64,000 nucleotides of DNA from Lachnospiraceae bacterium M18-1 (lineage in GTDB: Bacteria; Bacillota; Clostridia; Lachnospirales; Lachnospiraceae), in contig KE159609.1 in assembly GCA_000403295.2 (NCBI GenBank), forward strand, positions 836,725 to 900,724. The letters run 5' to 3'. Position 1 is the stretch's first letter, and each line of letters begins with the position of its first letter. The notes below the pieces were generated by a model. It ran no database searches. It saw only the letters and a program-made list of their open reading frames with translations, and was not told the DNA's origin. A program made the position numbers and the translations under genes. Positions 36,204 to 45,130 of the stretch are shown here, one piece after another.

Positions 36204-37575
36204 CGGAAACCTCAAAAAAAGAAAACTGAGGACCTTTCTCACGATTCTTGGAGTGGTGATCGGTACGGCGTCTATCGTAGTCATGATCTCACTCGGGCTT
36301 GGAATGCAGCAGTCTATGTATAAGCAGATCGAGCAGGCCGGAGGAATGACAGCCATTACGGTGACCGGACAGGATGTGGGCGGAATGATGTACTATATGT
36401 CATATGCTCCCGAAGAAGGCGAAGCAACGAAATATGTCACAGATGATACGATTGCTGAAATAGAAAAGCTGGAGCATGTAAAAAGTGTGACTCCGTCTCT
36501 TACTATGAGATCCATGATCCTGAGCGGAAATTATTATGCCGACATTCAGTTGGTGGGTATGACACCGGAGGAACTTGAGAGGCAGCATATGGACCTGGTA
36601 GAAGGCAGCCGTATGCCGGAGTCCAATTCCGCAAGTCTGGAGCTGGTGATCGGAAATATGGTTCCTATGGATTTCTATGAAAAGGGATCCAATAGAGGTT
36701 ACTGGGAGACGCAGCAGCTTCCGGATATTGATTTTATGAAGGATCCTGTATTCCTGATCCTGAGCTCAGAGGATTATTATAATGCACAGTCAGGCGGTAA
36801 TTCTGGAGCATTTGGTTCGGAGGGGAATGCCGCGCCGGTGAAAGCACCGAAAAAATATGTGGTACAGGCCAGCGGAATGATGTCCGGAGGAATAGATACC
36901 TATCACAACGGCTCTTATAATGTATACTGTGATATCTGGACTTTAAAAAGCTTTCTTCAGAAGGAATACAGAGGAAAGGCCATTCCCGGGCAGCCCAAGA
37001 CACAGACAGGAAAGCCTTACAAGTTCTTTGCTTATACCAATGCCATGGTGCAGGCGGACGACATCGATCAGGTAGAAGAACTGTCCGCTGTCATTCAGGA
37101 GATGGGATATCGTGTCAGTACCAATGCGGAATACCTGAAGAGCGCGCAGCAGGAATTTGCCATGATCGAGGCAGTGTTGGGCGGGATTGGCGCCGTATCA
37201 CTGTTCGTAGCGGCTATCGGAATTGCCAATACGATGATGATGTCTATCTACGAGAGGACAAAGGAGATCGGAGTTATCAAGGTGCTGGGCTGTAGCCTGC
37301 GCAATATCAAGCAGATGTTCCTTCTGGAAGCTGCATTTATCGGCTTCATCGGAGGTCTGGCGGGCAATATACTGAGCTTTGTGCTGTCCTTTGCGATCAA
37401 TGTGGTCACTGCCCACGGCGGGGCCATGGGATTGGACAGCGATATCTCCTACATACCGGTGTGGCTGGTGGCCGCCTCTATGGGATTTGCCGTGCTGGTA
37501 GGAATGATAGCCGGATATTTTCCGGCACTGCGTGCCATGCGTTTAAGTCCACTTGCAGCAATCCGGAACGAATAA
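36172..37575 (+). CDS. MacB/FtsX-type ABC transporter permease
   Basis: The 467-residue protein has one N-terminal helix (LRTFLTILGVVIGTASIVVMISLG), a large extracellular domain (about residues 45-335) and three C-terminal helices with an FtsX fold (ERTKEIGVIKVLGCS; the final PALRAMRLSPLAAIRNE is typical of MacB). Its ATG lies inside the end of the upstream gene. Together with 33853 and 34605 it gives a complete tripartite-like system without an outer membrane channel, suiting a Gram-positive host. Substrate unknown. Confidence 0.9.
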   Translation: MRWIDLLRMSSGNLKKRKLRTFLTILGVVIGTASIVVMISLGLGMQQSMYKQIEQAGGMTAITVTGQDVGGMMYYMSYAPEEGEATKYVTDDTIAEIEKLEHVKSVTPSLTMRSMILSGNYYADIQLVGMTPEELERQHMDLVEGSRMPESNSASLELVIGNMVPMDFYEKGSNRGYWETQQLPDIDFMKDPVFLILSSEDYYNAQSGGNSGAFGSEGNAAPVKAPKKYVVQASGMMSGGIDTYHNGSYNVYCDIWTLKSFLQKEYRGKAIPGQPKTQTGKPYKFFAYTNAMVQADDIDQVEELSAVIQEMGYRVSTNAEYLKSAQQEFAMIEAVLGGIGAVSLFVAAIGIANTMMMSIYERTKEIGVIKVLGCSLRNIKQMFLLEAAFIGFIGGLAGNILSFVLSFAINVVTAHGGAMGLDSDISYIPVWLVAASMGFAVLVGMIAGYFPALRAMRLSPLAAIRNE

Positions 37576-37601
37576 GATCTGGACAGAATCATCCCAGAAA
37601 A

Positions 37602-37642
37602 GCAAAGGGACAGCGGAGCCGGGAAGGCTGCTGTCCCTTTGC
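37602..37642 (+). terminator. Strong hairpin between convergent genes
   Basis: GCAAAGGGACAGC pairs exactly with GCTGTCCCTTTGC. It separates the plus-strand ABC operon from the minus-strand gene ending at 37687 and may serve both. Confidence 0.75.
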
Positions 37643-37686
37643 GGTGTCAGCGTGTGCAGATTTGAAGAGCAACCGGCCATGTATGT

Positions 37687-37950
37687 TTACTCTTCGATCA
37701 CCTGTATTTCAAGGTAATCAAAATCAATAGAATCCACAAAATTATCCTGATAAAACCGTGCTTTGCTGTGGCGTTTGAACTCCGTGACCGTGGCGTCCAG
37801 CCAGATGGGCTTGCTCAAGTCAAATTCATAGCAGATAGCATCCAGTGCGTTGAATATCTTATGTGTACGTGTGTCATCACTCTCATCACAGATTACCGTG
37901 TCGCGGACCATGCGGTTATCCTTCCATTCTTTTCCCCATAAACGGAACAT
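37687..37950 (-). CDS. Conserved hypothetical protein, 87 residues
   Basis: This minus-strand gene encodes an acidic soluble protein (MFRLWGKEWKDNRMVRD, then DLSKPIWLDATVTEFKRH and a final YLEIQVIEE). I chose the ATG at 37950 because AGAAGGAG lies 10 bases upstream; an in-frame codon 21 bases earlier lies before that site. The pattern of short strands and the W-L-D segment are typical of a small family I recall only as hypothetical in Clostridia. No known motif. Confidence 0.7.
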   Translation of the reverse strand: MFRLWGKEWKDNRMVRDTVICDESDDTRTHKIFNALDAICYEFDLSKPIWLDATVTEFKRHSKARFYQDNFVDSIDFDYLEIQVIEE

Positions 37951-38038
37951 ATCGAAAATTCTCCTTCTCAATTTCAGAAAATCAAATAACAGATTTAGTA
38001 TATCATTAGATATGGGAAAATAAAAGAGCGGAAATTTA

Positions 38039-38067
38039 ATGACAAAAAAGAAAAATCGTGATATGCT
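38039..38067 (+). promoter_or_regulatory. Probable promoter for the PTS-IIC-like gene
   Basis: ATGACA (38039-38044) and TATGCT (38062-38067) have a 17-base spacer. A hairpin (ATCTGC/GCAGAT inside GTCCG/CGGAC, 38208-38241) lies in the 220-base leader, without a T-run. Confidence 0.5.
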
Positions 38068-38291
38068 ATTTTACAATGCAAAATACTATCTGATATGAAC
38101 ACGGAACGTATCCTGTGAAAGAACGATATAGGGATCGTCTGTATTGAAAAGCAGTTTTGCAGATAGCGTTTATGGCAGTGCAAAACATGTAAATGATATG
38201 GAAATTGTCCGCATAAGATCTGCTTCGCAGATATCGGACGGGCAGGTGATCAATTTGCTGAGCAGATTGGTTTCAAACGGGGGAAGAAAAA

Positions 38292-39347
38292 ATGAAAAGT
38301 ATACTGGACAGAATTTTTGTAGACGGGCTTGGCGGGATGGCACAGGGCCTTTTCGCCACATTGATCATCGGGACGATCATCCAGCAGATTGGTCTGTTCG
38401 TGGGAGGAGAAACAGGTGATATGATCTACCTGGCCGGGAAGATGGCGGCAGCGATGACTGGCGCAGGAATCGGCGTGGGGGTAGCAAGGAAATTTCAGGC
38501 GGATCAGCTTGTGGTCGTGTCAGCAGCCACAGTGGGGATGATCGGCGCCTTTGCCGGCAAACTGCTTGCAGGCGAGGTGATGCAGGATGGCGCCATGGTA
38601 TTTGCCGGACCGGGAGAACCGCTTGGGGCATTTGTGGCAGCATATATTGCGATCGAGATAGGAATCTTGATCAGCGGTAAGACAAAGCTGGATATCATAC
38701 TGACTCCTTTGGGATGTATTGGTGTGGGAACTCTGGTAGGAATTTTCGTAGGTCCTCCTATATCAAAGTTTATGTCATGGCTGGGATCGCTGATTAACTG
38801 GGGGACAGAGCAGCAGCCGTTTCTCATGGGCATTGTAGTTTCTGTTCTGATGGGAATGATCCTGACACTTCCGATCAGTTCGGCGGCTCTGGGTATTATT
38901 CTGAATCTGTCCGGGCTTGCGGCCGGGGCGGCAACGATTGGATGCTGCTGCAATATGGTGGGCTTTGCGGTTGCGAGTTTTCGGGAAAATCAGTTCGGAG
39001 GGCTGCTTGCCCAGGGAATCGGCACTTCCATGCTGCAGGTGCCCAATATTGTGCGCAGGCCTCTGATCTGGCTTCCGGCAATCCTTTCCAGTGCGATCCT
39101 GGGGCCGGTAGGAACGATGCTGCTGCATATGACAAGCAATGCCACAGGTTCAGGTATGGGGACTGCGGGCCTGGTAGGACAGATCATGACATGGCAGGTC
39201 ATGACTCAGACAGAATCGGCCGCCATAGTCCTGGCGAAGATCCTTGTGATCCAGATTCTTCTCCCTGCAGTGCTGACATGGGTGTTCTCAGAATTTATGC
39301 GTAAGAAAAACTGGATCCGCTATGGAGACATGCAGCTTGACCTGTAA
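38292..39347 (+). CDS. PTS_EIIC_2-family membrane protein (stand-alone IIC-like transporter)
   Basis: The 351-residue protein is almost wholly membrane-embedded, with eight to ten helices. It begins MKSILDRIFVDGLGGMAQGLFATLIIGTI and has GAGIGVGVARKF near residue 56, features of the PTS IIC-2 group. No IIA or IIB domain or gene accompanies it, and no phospho-acceptor Cys/His domain is attached, so it may act as a transporter or sensor outside a classical PTS. GGGGGAAG precedes the ATG. Confidence 0.8.
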   Translation: MKSILDRIFVDGLGGMAQGLFATLIIGTIIQQIGLFVGGETGDMIYLAGKMAAAMTGAGIGVGVARKFQADQLVVVSAATVGMIGAFAGKLLAGEVMQDGAMVFAGPGEPLGAFVAAYIAIEIGILISGKTKLDIILTPLGCIGVGTLVGIFVGPPISKFMSWLGSLINWGTEQQPFLMGIVVSVLMGMILTLPISSAALGIILNLSGLAAGAATIGCCCNMVGFAVASFRENQFGGLLAQGIGTSMLQVPNIVRRPLIWLPAILSSAILGPVGTMLLHMTSNATGSGMGTAGLVGQIMTWQVMTQTESAAIVLAKILVIQILLPAVLTWVFSEFMRKKNWIRYGDMQLDL

Positions 39348-39400
39348 GAGTGACGGGCAGTGACCTCTTTTGTTTTGAACAGTAATCAATATTCTATAAA

Positions 39401-39455
39401 AACACCGGATATCTTTGCGCAAATCATACATGGCAAAATTATCCGGTGTTTTTTT
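39401..39455 (+). terminator. Terminator after the PTS-IIC-like gene
   Basis: AACACCGGATA pairs with TATCCGGTGTT, followed by seven T. The rest of the gap to 39799 shows no gene that I can support. Confidence 0.85.
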
Positions 39456-39799
39456 GTAGATAGAATTGCGTCAGATGTTCATTATAATGATCAGTATACA
39501 TAAATATGCATGTATTTTGAATAAACGCAGAATACGGTTGAATCGAGAGTCTGTACATGATATGATAAATATTAGGACTGCAAAAAGCAGGCTTGGCATT
39601 ACTGCTTACTTTTGTACTGTGTATTACGCTGCACGGCAGAGGGACAGTACAATATCGGGGCCAGAATCTTGCCTTTTGCCGTAAGATGAGTTGAAACAGG
39701 CCGGATGCGCAGCCGCAAGATCCTGCAGATGCGGATAGGCAGCAGCCAGGCCGGTTTATGACACATCAGGCCAGAATATTTACATGAGGAGGTGATCAA

Positions 39800-40456
39800 T
39801 TGAGGGGAGAACAACAGATGCAGGATGCAATCAGGAACTATGAGGACGTGGATAGCTGGAAGACAGTGATTTTTCTGTATAATGCAGCCCTGAAAGAAGT
39901 TGGGACCAAGCTTGAGATTTTGAATGATGAATTTCAGCACGTACATAAATACAATCCGATCGAGCATATTAAGACCAGAATCAAGACGCCGGAGAGCATC
40001 GTGAAGAAGCTGAAGCGTTATGGGCGAGAGACTTCCATTGTAAATATGGTAAAATATATCAACGATATCGCAGGTGTCCGCCTGATCTGCTCTTTCACCT
40101 CGGATATCTATCGGCTGGCCGAGATGATCGGAAATCAGAGCGATTTGAAGGTACTGTCGATTAAGGATTATATCAAAAATCCGAAGGAAAGTGGATATAA
40201 GAGTTATCATATGCTTGTGTCCGTGCCGATTTTCCTTTCTGACAGTGTAGTGGATACAAAGGTTGAGATTCAGATCAGAACAATAGCGATGGACTTTTGG
40301 GCAAGTCTAGAGCATAAGATTTATTATAAATTCGAAGGAAATGCGCCAGAGTATATAAGCCGGGATCTTCGGGAGTGCGCACAGATGGTTGCGGAATTGG
40401 ATGACAAGATGCTTTCTCTGAATGAAGCAATCCAGGCATGCCTGGACGATATATAA
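39800..40456 (+). CDS. Small alarmone synthetase, RelQ/YjbM type
   Basis: The 218-residue (p)ppGpp synthetase has only the RelA/SpoT nucleotidyltransferase domain. Visible are KTPESIVKKLKRYG near residue 65, DIAGVRLICSF near 89 (catalytic Asp region), and NPKESGYKSYHMLV near 127 (GTP-binding Tyr). No hydrolase, TGS or ACT domain is present. The start is TTG, seven bases after a perfect AGGAGGTGAT, which outweighs the next ATG at codon 7. Confidence 0.92.
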   Translation: MRGEQQMQDAIRNYEDVDSWKTVIFLYNAALKEVGTKLEILNDEFQHVHKYNPIEHIKTRIKTPESIVKKLKRYGRETSIVNMVKYINDIAGVRLICSFTSDIYRLAEMIGNQSDLKVLSIKDYIKNPKESGYKSYHMLVSVPIFLSDSVVDTKVEIQIRTIAMDFWASLEHKIYYKFEGNAPEYISRDLRECAQMVAELDDKMLSLNEAIQACLDDI

Positions 40457-40481
40457 GGCTGTCTTAATGACAGCCTTTTTT
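40457..40481 (+). terminator. Terminator directly after relQ
   Basis: GGCTGTC pairs with GACAGCC, followed by six T, one base after the stop codon. The 580-base stretch 40482-41063 holds a second stem (ATGCCGGG/CCCGGCAT, 40630-40662) and a possible promoter TTGGAA-17-TATCCT near 40940-40968, but no supported gene. Confidence 0.85.
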
Positions 40482-41063
40482 ACCTTATGGGAAACTCCGT
40501 CTACTATAAGGTAAAAAAATCCTCCGGGGGGATTGCTGTTTTTCGGAACAATCCGGAACCTGGCGGGGAATCATCTGTCAAGACAGCCATTGGATAAATG
40601 GGGGGAAATATACTCCTTAGAAAGGGAGGATGCCGGGTGACTGATCTCTCAATCCCCGGCATGTATTATGAAAAAGTTTATTCAAGTAATCTTCTGACGT
40701 CTGCTCTCAATATCAAATGTTTGATTCATTTGATGGTTTTAGTATATCCGTGAGAAATGAAGAAAACGTGATAATAAAGTGAAGGTTTTTTAAATGATAA
40801 ATGAACAATCTGTGAACTGAATAAATGGATTGGATGCTCAAAGAGCATCTAACCGCACAGCTGGAATTTTTTCAGGACATGTGAGGAAAGATTTAGAAAA
40901 ATGTAAGAAAAGGCAGGAAAAATTTATTCGGGAGACACTTGGAAAGTGTGGAAGATTATGTTATCCTAAAAGCGGAGTTTTCCTGGCAGTATGTTTTCTG
41001 GATGGCGGGATATGAGAGGAAGCTCTGGAAGACTTTTTGGTTTCATGACTGAGGAGGGACAAT

Positions 41064-41531
41064 ATGACGAAGAGCGAATTTCTTGTACAGCTTAAGAAAG
41101 CGCTGCAGGACAAGCTGAGCAGCACTGCAGTGCAGGAGAATATGGACTATTATGACCGATATATTATAGAGGAGACGGCAAAAGGGAAAAGTGAACAGGA
41201 AGTGGTGGATATGCTCGGTGATCCCTGGATCCTGGCCCGGACGATCACAGATGCAAGTGACGGGACAGACTGGGAGACCGTGTATGAAGCAGGAAGTGAC
41301 AAGGGAACTTCTTCCCATGAAGAACGCGGTTATCATCAGGATCGAAAGGGGACGCATATGTTTGTCCTGAATACCTGGGTACACAGGATTCTTTTGATCC
41401 TGTTTGTGGTTATGCTCATTATGCTGATTATTTCCGTAATCAGCGGCGTGGTAAGTTTTTTGGCGCCTGTACTTGTACCGCTTCTTATTGTGATGTTTGT
41501 GGTCCGCCTGTTCGGAGGCAGGCGGTCGTGA
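41064..41531 (+). CDS. DUF1700/HAAS-domain membrane protein
   Basis: The 155-residue protein opens with the HAAS-type helical domain (MTKSEFLVQLKKAL, YYDRYIIEETAKGKSEQEVVDMLGDP), followed by a charged linker and two close hydrophobic helices (about residues 107-150). Such proteins usually sit beside a PadR-type repressor and act in membrane-stress sensing, but no PadR gene is adjacent here. GAGGAGGG precedes the ATG. Confidence 0.8.
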   Translation: MTKSEFLVQLKKALQDKLSSTAVQENMDYYDRYIIEETAKGKSEQEVVDMLGDPWILARTITDASDGTDWETVYEAGSDKGTSSHEERGYHQDRKGTHMFVLNTWVHRILLILFVVMLIMLIISVISGVVSFLAPVLVPLLIVMFVVRLFGGRRS

Positions 41532-41586
41532 AGCAGTGAGTTTTTATGAAATGCCGGAACATGATACAGCCGGATGATATATCTGC

Positions 41587-41637
41587 GCTGGAATTATGAT
41601 GCCCCGCCAGCTTGCAGCGGGGTATCATAATTCCAGC
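41587..41637. repeat. Long palindrome, about 21-base-pair stem
   Basis: GCTGGAATTATGATGCCCCGC pairs with GCGGGGTATCATAATTCCAGC with one mismatch around a short loop. No T-run follows; it is separate from the terminator at 41701. Confidence 0.7.
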
Positions 41638-41700
41638 AGGGCGGCGGGCTCAGTTTGTACATTTGGCCGCTGCGGCGGGAAATCTAGTTTGAGAACAGTA

Positions 41701-41730
41701 AAAGACCGATGGGGGAGCCATCGGTCTTTT
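41701..41730 (+). terminator. Hairpin terminator
   Basis: AAAGACCGATGG pairs with CCATCGGTCTTT around GGGAG. It lies 170 bases after the DUF1700 gene. The AT-rich stretch 41731-41962 likely holds the promoter of the next gene, but I cannot place it. Confidence 0.75.
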
Positions 41731-41962
41731 GAGGGGAGTATAAATAATTAATAAGGGGTTGTAGAAAGTATACTTTCTACAAATCTTAGTATAATATATG
41801 AAATTGGAAAATGCAAGCAAAAATGAAAAATTCTTTAGAAAATTTAAAAGAAAATGGCTTAAAATCCACTGATAATCAAAATCGGACTGAATTTAATGCA
41901 TAAAAAAACAAAATGGAGAGAGAATATGAGTGTACCAAATAAATTTCAGGAGGAATTTACTC

Positions 41963-42151
41963 ATGGCAAAGAATACTAACAACTCAAATTCAAACAGCAA
42001 CAGCTCATATTCATCTTACGCGGATGAGAGCAACAAGAACTCTTCAAACAAGAATGCACAGAACAAGAACAGTTCTAACTCACAGAATAAGAATTGTCAT
42101 CACAGCAACAGCCAGAACAAAAATGCATACGACGAGAAGAATAATTATTAG
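41963..42151 (+). CDS. Small Asn/Ser/Lys-rich protein
   Basis: The 62-residue protein is low-complexity: repeated NSN, NKN and SQNKN units, two Cys/His residues (NCHHSN), no hydrophobic segment. AGGAGG stands 9 bases before the ATG, and a perfect terminator follows the stop, so it is a real single-gene unit. Composition recalls small spore or DNA-coating proteins of Firmicutes, but I see no SASP motif. A strongly expressed sporulation or stress protein is my guess only. Confidence 0.7.
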   Translation: MAKNTNNSNSNSNSSYSSYADESNKNSSNKNAQNKNSSNSQNKNCHHSNSQNKNAYDEKNNY

Positions 42152-42163
42152 TTAAGACGAATT

Positions 42164-42207
42164 AAATCAGGGGCGTAGTAAATTCAACTTTACTACGCCC
42201 CTGATTT
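42164..42207 (+). terminator. Perfect 19-base-pair terminator after the Asn-rich gene
   Basis: AAATCAGGGGCGTAGTAAA pairs exactly with TTTACTACGCCCCTGATTT. The A/T arms make it work on either strand. Confidence 0.88.
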
Positions 42208-42277
42208 ATAGTAATATAAATATAATTGTGTGGTATAGGCAGCAGACATTTTGCAGAAAGCAATTTTCAAACACGCT

Positions 42278-42441
42278 CTAGTACATCATTGCATTAATTC
42301 CAAAGTAAATAGCGTCTGATGTTTACAGCAGCGCAAGACGGAGGAAGGAGGCGATGCTGGTAGCATCGTTGACTGACTCACGCAGCGATGGTGTGAACAA
42401 CGGGCACTATTTACTCGGTTATTAATGCAATGATGTGCTAG
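42278..42441. repeat. 164-base MITE-like element with 37-base inverted ends
   Basis: The left arm (42278-42314, CTAGTACATCATTGCATTAAT then AGTAAATAG) matches the reverse complement of 42404-42441 with about six mismatches. The centre contains a CGATGCTGGTAGCATCG hairpin. It ends 15 bases before the methyltransferase ribosome site. No coding capacity. Confidence 0.82.
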
Positions 42442-42467
42442 GATAATTTGATTTGAAGGAGGTAATC

Positions 42468-43649
42468 ATGGAAAGGGTAGAATTGATCGCTCCCTGCCAT
42501 TTTGGTTTGGAATCGGTGCTGAAAAGAGAGATTCTGGCTTTGGGATACGAGATCATTAAAGTAGAAGACGGCCGGGTGACTTTCCGGGGGGATCTGAAAG
42601 CGGTCTGCAGAGCCAACATATTTCTCAGAACAGCAGAAAGGATCCTGCTGAAAACTGGAGAATTTAAGGCGGTTACATTTGACGAGCTTTTTGAAAAGAC
42701 AAAGAAGATCCCATGGGAAAATTATATCCCTGCAAACGGCCGGTTCTGGGTGACTAAGGCTGCGTCTGTAAAGAGTGCGCTGTTTAGTCCTTCTGATATA
42801 CAGTCCATTATGAAAAAAGCGATGGTAGAGCGGATGAAAACCTGCTACCACAAGGAACGGTTTCCGGAAGACGGCGCTTCCTATCCGGTACGTGTTTTTT
42901 TTATGAAGGATATCGCAACGATTGGAATCGATACGTCTGGAATATCTTTACATAAGCGGGGATACCGTCAGCTTTCCAGCAAAGCTCCCATCACGGAAAC
43001 CCTGGCAGCGGCGCTGATTCTGCTGTCACCGTGGAAAAAGGACAGGATCCTTGTGGATCCATTCTGCGGAAGCGGTACATTTCCTATTGAGGCAGCCATG
43101 ATCGCAGCCAATATTGCTCCCGGCCTGAACCGATCATTTACAGCAGAGGACTGGTCTGAACTGATTCCGCGGAAGCTGTGGCTGGAGGCGGCAGATGAAG
43201 CCAGGGAGGGGGAGAATCTGGATGTGGAAACAGATATCCAGGGCTACGACGCAGACGGGGATGTAATCCGGGCCGCCAGACAGAATGCATGTGATGCAGG
43301 AGTCGATCATCTGCTCCACCTGCAGCAGCGTCCGGTAAGTGAGCTCCGCCATCCGAAAAAATATGGATTTATTATTACCAACCCTCCTTATGGAGAACGA
43401 TTGGAGGATCGGGAGTCCCTGCCGCAGATTTACCGGGAATTTGGCGAGAGCTTCCTGCGCCTGTCCGACTGGTCCGCATATGTGATCACCGGGTATGAGG
43501 ACGCGGAGCGGTATTTCGGAAGAAAGGCAGATAAGAACCGGAAGATTTACAACGGGATGATCAAGACTTATTTTTATCAGTTTATGGGGCCGAAGCCTCC
43601 CAGACGTGAAAAACAGAATCCGGGTCTTGTGCGAGCGGATGTGCAGTAG
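42468..43649 (+). CDS. THUMP-domain class I RNA methyltransferase, RlmL/YpsC type
   Basis: The 393-residue protein has an N-terminal THUMP region (about residues 1-155) and a Rossmann methyltransferase domain. The SAM site VDPFCGSGTFPIEAAMIA is near residue 196 and the catalytic IITNPPYGERLEDR near 302; NPPY is typical of N2-guanine or N6-adenine methylation. Homologues act on 23S rRNA. The ATG at 42468 follows AAGGAGGTAATC; a start 15 bases upstream lies inside that site. Confidence 0.88.
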   Translation: MERVELIAPCHFGLESVLKREILALGYEIIKVEDGRVTFRGDLKAVCRANIFLRTAERILLKTGEFKAVTFDELFEKTKKIPWENYIPANGRFWVTKAASVKSALFSPSDIQSIMKKAMVERMKTCYHKERFPEDGASYPVRVFFMKDIATIGIDTSGISLHKRGYRQLSSKAPITETLAAALILLSPWKKDRILVDPFCGSGTFPIEAAMIAANIAPGLNRSFTAEDWSELIPRKLWLEAADEAREGENLDVETDIQGYDADGDVIRAARQNACDAGVDHLLHLQQRPVSELRHPKKYGFIITNPPYGERLEDRESLPQIYREFGESFLRLSDWSAYVITGYEDAERYFGRKADKNRKIYNGMIKTYFYQFMGPKPPRREKQNPGLVRADVQ

Positions 43650-43776
43650 AAATTGAGTAAGATTGCGGTTTTTTATCGCAAAAAGGATAAGTTTATGTTA
43701 TACTGTTACTGAATTAGATACATATTAAAATCAGTAGGTTTAAGAAAGACGTAAGAGGAACTAAGAAGGTAGGATT

Positions 43777-44391
43777 ATGGAGAGAAGAATCGTATTTGCG
43801 ACGGGAAATGAAAATAAGATGACAGAAATCCGTATGATTTTATCAAATCTGGGAATGCCGGTATATTCCATGAAAGAGCTGGGAGTCGAGGCTGACATCG
43901 TAGAAGACGGGATTTCTTTTGAAGAAAATGCAGAAATCAAGGCAAGGGCAATTTCAAGGCTTCTGCCAGACGATATCGTTCTTGCAGATGATTCGGGCCT
44001 GGAGATCGACTATCTGGATAAGGCACCGGGAATCTATTCCGCAAGATTTGCAGGCGAGGACACTTCTTATGATGTCAAAAACTGCATCTTGCTGGACAAG
44101 CTGGAGGGAATACCGGATGAAGAACGCACCGCCCGATTTGTGTGCGCGGTCGCTGCCGCATTTCCGGATGGAAGTGTGGAAACAGTCCGCGGTACGATTG
44201 AAGGAACGATTGCCAAAGAGATGCTTGGGGAAAATGGCTTCGGATACGATCCCATTTTCTATGTGCCTGAGTACGGCTGTACAACCGCACAGATGGATCC
44301 GGATAAGAAGAACGAGCTCAGCCACCGGGGAAATGCACTCCGCGCTATGCGCAGGATTATAGAGGAAAGATTTGGGAAGGAAGAGGAATGA
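43777..44391 (+). CDS. rdgB: Non-canonical purine NTP pyrophosphatase, RdgB/HAM1
   Basis: The 204-residue enzyme hydrolyses ITP, dITP and XTP to monophosphates. FATGNENKMTEI at the N-terminus, LADDSGLEIDYL near residue 67, GFGYDPIFYVPE near 148 and ELSHRGNALRAM near 178 are all family hallmarks. The last four bases overlap the next start (ATGA), giving coupled translation. Confidence 0.94.
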   Translation: MERRIVFATGNENKMTEIRMILSNLGMPVYSMKELGVEADIVEDGISFEENAEIKARAISRLLPDDIVLADDSGLEIDYLDKAPGIYSARFAGEDTSYDVKNCILLDKLEGIPDEERTARFVCAVAAAFPDGSVETVRGTIEGTIAKEMLGENGFGYDPIFYVPEYGCTTAQMDPDKKNELSHRGNALRAMRRIIEERFGKEEE

Positions 44392-44867
44392 GGATCTTAA
44401 TTGTCAGTGATACACATGGTTATCACAGAAATCTGGATCGTGCATTAAAGAGTGCGGGGGCGGTAGATATGTTTATCCACCTGGGCGATGTGGAAGGCGG
44501 AGAAGAGTATATCAATGCCGTGGTAGAATGTGAAAAGCATATTGTCAGAGGAAATAATGACTTCTTTTCAGAACTTCCGAAAGAGGATGAATTTTATATC
44601 GGAGCGAAAAAGGTATTTATCACTCATGGGCATACTTACTGCGTATCTCTGGATCCACAGCAGGTGAAAGAGGAAGGCAGAGCGAGGAACGCGGATATTG
44701 TGATGTTCGGGCATACCCACCGTCCTTATCTGGAACAGGATCCGGACATCACGGTGCTGAATCCGGGAAGCCTGTCTTTTCCGCGGCAGGAAGGGCGGAA
44801 AGGAAGCTTTATGATCATGGAATTGAGGGAGGATCTGGCGGAATATCAGCAATGTTATTTAAAATAA
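44388..44867 (+). CDS. YfcE/MJ0936-family metallophosphoesterase
   Basis: The 159-residue calcineurin-like phosphodiesterase shows SDTHGY (residue 7), HLGDVEGG, RGNNDFF (GNND site) and the metal histidines in THGHTY and FGHTHRPY. Likely substrates are small phosphodiesters. It is translationally coupled to rdgB, a standard pairing in Firmicutes. Confidence 0.92.
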   Translation: MRILIVSDTHGYHRNLDRALKSAGAVDMFIHLGDVEGGEEYINAVVECEKHIVRGNNDFFSELPKEDEFYIGAKKVFITHGHTYCVSLDPQQVKEEGRARNADIVMFGHTHRPYLEQDPDITVLNPGSLSFPRQEGRKGSFMIMELREDLAEYQQCYLK

Positions 44868-44906
44868 AGAACGATTTTTAAAGTTATCGGACTTTATTTC
44901 AGATAT

Positions 44907-44999
44907 TTAGTTTTCGTTTTTGCCGCAGCAAAAGCCTACGGCAAGCCCGATCAGGAACGATATGCCTGTCAGAATAAGAATGACTGCGATCTGCTGCAT
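44907..44999 (-). CDS. 30-residue single-pass membrane peptide
   Basis: The minus strand encodes MQQIAVILILTGISFLIGLA, then VGFCCGKNEN: one hydrophobic helix, a Cys pair and a charged tail. GGAGG lies exactly 9 bases upstream of the ATG, which is the main support. It is antisense to nothing and lies in the gap after yfcE. Small membrane peptides of this kind are common and rarely annotated. Function unknown; a type I toxin or a regulatory peptide are both possible. Confidence 0.5.
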   Translation of the reverse strand: MQQIAVILILTGISFLIGLAVGFCCGKNEN

Positions 45000-45103
45000 G
45001 TTTCATAGCCTCCATAGATTTAGATATATGGATAGTGTATGCAGCTTAGGCATGTATTTTACATATTTAGTCTGGGAAAATCTAAAAAGAATATAAACGC
45101 TTT

Positions 45104-45130
45104 GGGGCATGAAGATCTTGCCCCTTTTTT
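45104..45130 (+). terminator. Terminator-like hairpin
   Basis: GGGGCA pairs with TGCCCC, followed by seven T. It lies 240 bases after the phosphodiesterase gene. Sequence 45131-45400 shows no gene. Confidence 0.6.

Noticed and set aside
39800..40456. A full RelA/SpoT bifunctional enzyme
   Set aside because: At 218 residues with only the synthetase domain, it is the small RelQ type.
40830..41015. A 61-codon open frame before the DUF1700 gene
   Set aside because: No ribosome site, unremarkable composition; likely chance.
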